This document shows positions 45,900-47,599 of a stretch of 47,599 nt of DNA, piece by piece. The notes beneath the pieces were generated by a model. The model saw only the letters and a program-made list of their open reading frames with translations. It did not search any database and was not told where the DNA came from. This DNA is from Alphaproteobacteria bacterium (GTDB lineage: Bacteria; Pseudomonadota; Alphaproteobacteria; Rhizobiales; Beijerinckiaceae), in NCBI GenBank assembly GCA_016869555.1, contig VGDY01000011.1:1-47599 (forward strand), in the 5' to 3' direction. Position 1 is the stretch's first letter; each line of letters begins with the position of its first letter. Both the position numbers and the translations under genes were made by a program.

Positions 45900-46535
45900 G
45901 TGCCGCAGAGATCACAAAAAGCCGGCGGTCGCGTAAACCTCGTGGATAACGCGCGCTTCATCCGCCAGTGGATCGAGAATCCCCGCCTCATCGGCGCCGT
46001 TTCGCCGTCCGGACGCGCGCTCGCCAAGACGATGGCGGGTTTCGTCGAACCGGACAGGGACGGGCATATCGTCGAACTTGGTCCCGGCACCGGGCCGGTG
46101 ACTCAGGCGCTGCTCGCCCGCGGAATCGCGCCGGAGCGCCTGGTGCTCGTCGAATTCGAGACGCGGTTCTGCCATTTGCTCGCCGAGCGCTTTCCCGGCG
46201 TCAATATCGTCCAGGGCGACGCCTATGGCCTGAAGGCGACGCTCGACGGCAAGGTCGCGGGGAAAATCGCCGCCGTCGTCTCGAGTCTGCCGCTGCTGGT
46301 GCGGCCCGAGCGCGATCGGGTCGAACTGCTGAACCAGGCTTTCGAGCTGATGGGCGAAGACGGGCTGTTCATCCAATTCACTTACGGCCTGACCAAATCG
46401 CCGATGCCGATGCATGCCCACGGCGTCAAAGGCGCTTTTGTCGGCAAGGGATCGCCGCCGATCGTGCTCAATATTCCGCCGGCGCGGGTCTGGCGCTATC
46501 GCAAGGCCGGCCACGGCGGAAAGCCGAGGGCGTGA
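45900..46535 (+). CDS. Class I methyltransferase, PmtA-like (phospholipid N-methyltransferase/rRNA adenine dimethylase fold)
   Basis: A 211-residue SAM-dependent methyltransferase. Motif I is [19 protein letters not shown] near residue 60. [28 protein letters not shown] gives the acidic loop and motif [12 protein letters not shown] replaces the NPPY-type motif with SLPL, as in Rhizobium/Rhodobacter-type phosphatidylethanolamine N-methyltransferases. The GTG start has GGGGGAGGGG upstream. Membrane phospholipid methylation is likely but unproven. Its stop overlaps the pyrF start (GTGA at 46532). Confidence 0.85.
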   Translation: MPQRSQKAGGRVNLVDNARFIRQWIENPRLIGAVSPSGRALAKTMAGFVEPDRDGHIVELGPGTGPVTQALLARGIAPERLVLVEFETRFCHLLAERFPGVNIVQGDAYGLKATLDGKVAGKIAAVVSSLPLLVRPERDRVELLNQAFELMGEDGLFIQFTYGLTKSPMPMHAHGVKGAFVGKGSPPIVLNIPPARVWRYRKAGHGGKPRA

Positions 46536-47224
46536 AGGCGCGCGACCGCCTCATCGTCGCGCTCGACGTGGAAAGCGTCGGCGAGGCGCGCGCGCTGGTC
46601 GCGGCGCTTGGCGAGACGGTCGCTTTCTTCAAGGTCGGAATGGAGCTCGCCTATGCGCCGGGCGGCTTCGATTTCGCGCGCGAATTGAAAGCAAGCGGCA
46701 AGCGCGTGTTTCTGGACTTGAAGCTCCATGACATCGGCGTCACCGTGGAACGCGCGACTAGGCAGATCGCCCGGCTCGGCGTGGATTTTCTTACCCTCCA
46801 CGCCTTTCCTCAGACGATGGCGGCGGCGCGCGAGGGTGCGACAGACAGCGCGCTGAAGCTGCTCGCGGTGACGGTGATGACCTCCTATGACGACGCCGAT
46901 CTGAAGGAAGCGGGCTACGCCTGCGGCGTCGCCGAACTGGTCGCCCGGCGCGCCTGGCAGGCGAAGGCGGCGGGGGTCGACGGCCTCATCCTGTCGCCGA
47001 TGGAGTTGACCGCCATTCGCCCCATCGTCGGCCCCGACATGTTGCTGGTCACGCCGGGGGTGAGACCGGAGGGCGCCGACGCCGGAGACCAGAAGCGGGT
47101 GATGACGCCGGGAGAGGCGATCGCCGCCTCAGCGGACTATATCGTCATTGGGAGGCCCATTACCCGCGCGGCCGATCCGGCCGCCGCCGCCGAGGCGATC
47201 GCCGAAGAGATGAACGGCGCCTGA
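46532..47224 (+). CDS. pyrF: Orotidine 5'-phosphate decarboxylase
   Basis: A 230-residue decarboxylase making UMP, the last step of pyrimidine synthesis. Signatures: [17 protein letters not shown] at the start, [14 protein letters not shown] near residue 32, [16 protein letters not shown] near residue 57 (catalytic D-K-x-x-D), and [25 protein letters not shown] near residue 172. The GTG start overlaps the upstream methyltransferase stop. The ChaB-family gene follows after 14 bp. Confidence 0.97.
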   Translation: MKARDRLIVALDVESVGEARALVAALGETVAFFKVGMELAYAPGGFDFARELKASGKRVFLDLKLHDIGVTVERATRQIARLGVDFLTLHAFPQTMAAAREGATDSALKLLAVTVMTSYDDADLKEAGYACGVAELVARRAWQAKAAGVDGLILSPMELTAIRPIVGPDMLLVTPGVRPEGADAGDQKRVMTPGEAIAASADYIVIGRPITRAADPAAAAEAIAEEMNGA

Positions 47225-47238
47225 CCGGAGGTCGCGGC

Positions 47239-47445
47239 ATGCCCTACGCCAGCAACGCCGACCTGCCCGAAAATCTCCAGCGCCTCCTGCCCGACCACGC
47301 CCAGGACATTTATCGCGAGGCGTTCAATCACGCCTTCGACGCCCGTCACGGCGACCCTCGGCAGGAAGAGGCGGCGCATCGCATCGCCTGGGCCGCGGTC
47401 AAGCGAAGCTACGTCAAAACGGCGGCTGGATGGGCGCGGCGATAA
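47239..47445 (+). CDS. ChaB family protein
   Basis: A 68-residue ChaB-like protein: MPYASNADLPENLQRLLPDHAQDIY, then FNHAFDARHGDPRQEEAAHRIAWAAVKRSYVK. The GGAGG about 10 bases before the ATG supports the start. ChaB was named for the calcium/proton antiporter ChaA in E. coli; its function is not established. It probably shares the pyrF transcript. Confidence 0.9.
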   Translation: MPYASNADLPENLQRLLPDHAQDIYREAFNHAFDARHGDPRQEEAAHRIAWAAVKRSYVKTAAGWARR

Positions 47446-47471
47446 GGCTGTGCGAAGGCGCGAGGGCCACT

Positions 47472-47599
47472 CTAGGGTTAAGACCTAATTAACCATGTTT
47501 TGGTTCAGTGGCTTGGTCGACTTGATGGAGGCCGAGGCCATGGACGCGAACTTGTTCTGGTTCAGTGACGAGCAATGGGAGAAAATCGTTCCGCACTTG
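47472..47599 (+). mobile_element. Left end of an IS5-type insertion sequence (partial)
   Basis: The sequence from about 47472 (CTAGGGTTAAGACC) onward, beyond chaB and before the transposase, probably contains the left terminal repeat of the insertion sequence. The exact boundary and any target duplication cannot be fixed without the right end. Confidence 0.5.
47540..47599 (+). CDS. IS5-family transposase, first codons only (runs out of the window)
   Basis: The visible residues MDANLFWFSDEQWEKIVPHL are the N-terminus of an IS5-type DDE transposase. GGAGG lies eight bases before the ATG at 47540. In-frame ATGs at 47525 and 47495 are alternatives. The rest of the gene and the right end lie beyond the window, so completeness and activity cannot be judged. 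Confidence 0.8.
   Translation, partial: MDANLFWFSDEQWEKIVPHL

Overview
The window looks like a chromosomal segment of a high-GC alphaproteobacterium of the order Hyphomicrobiales (Rhizobiales). The methanotroph family Methylocystaceae is a reasonable guess but is not proven. The grounds are GC-rich codon use, tightly overlapping ATGA/GTGA gene junctions, two phasins (polyhydroxybutyrate granule proteins), a BacA-related ABC transporter, an alphaproteobacterial-type RpoH promoter before dnaK, and an IS5-type transposase. This placement is inference; no rRNA gene is present.

Region 1 (1-4.4 kb) is accessory. It holds a TonB-dependent receptor broken in its plug domain, a DUF2946-like small secreted protein with a striking 15-bp perfect inverted repeat inside its coding sequence, and a divergent response regulator/histidine kinase pair. 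About 950 bp without an intact gene follow, containing a decayed TraD-like conjugation gene against the 3' end of tRNA-Ser(UGA). This suggests the scar of an integrated element.

Region 2 (4.5-18.2 kb) is mostly housekeeping. It contains a gamma-glutamylcyclotransferase-like gene, panC, acyP and aroE in one run; two phasins; a large PAS-type histidine kinase; the 5-oxoprolinase operon pxpABC; a DUF5765 membrane protein; a peptidoglycan-binding protein; gloB with a DUF985 cupin; a methyltransferase; and a carboxylesterase. A 24-residue hydrophobic ORF with an excellent ribosome site sits before pxpA on the other strand.

Region 3 (18.2-25.05 kb) is the most interesting accessory block. It has two tandem DUF4239-type membrane proteins (the first visibly AT-richer), an orphan TmoC-like Rieske ferredoxin, and an AAA ATPase plus subtilisin-like protease pair that matches the IetA/IetS plasmid-stability and anti-phage module. 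The pair abuts the 3' end of tRNA-Leu(UAA).

Region 4 (25.1-40 kb) holds gpt, a CinA N-domain gene, an OpgC-like acyltransferase, map-radC, a DHA2-type MFS exporter, a BacA-like ABC exporter overlapping rlmE, an IHF/HU-family gene, a nitrilase-family amidase, and an RND efflux operon (adaptor, pump, TetR) with a candidate operator upstream.

Region 5 (40-47.6 kb) holds dnaK behind an RpoH-like promoter, a REP-like inverted pair, and a complete MntA/HepT nucleotidyltransferase-HEPN toxin-antitoxin pair inserted between dnaK and dnaJ. A cupin-like protein, a PNPOx-fold protein, a PmtA-like methyltransferase overlapping pyrF, chaB, and the first codons of an IS5-type transposase that runs off the window complete it.

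No system without any precedent was identified. The strongest candidates are the chromosomal IetAS module, the MntA/HepT insertion in the chaperone locus, the tandem DUF4239 pair, and the unexplained palindrome and micro-ORFs.
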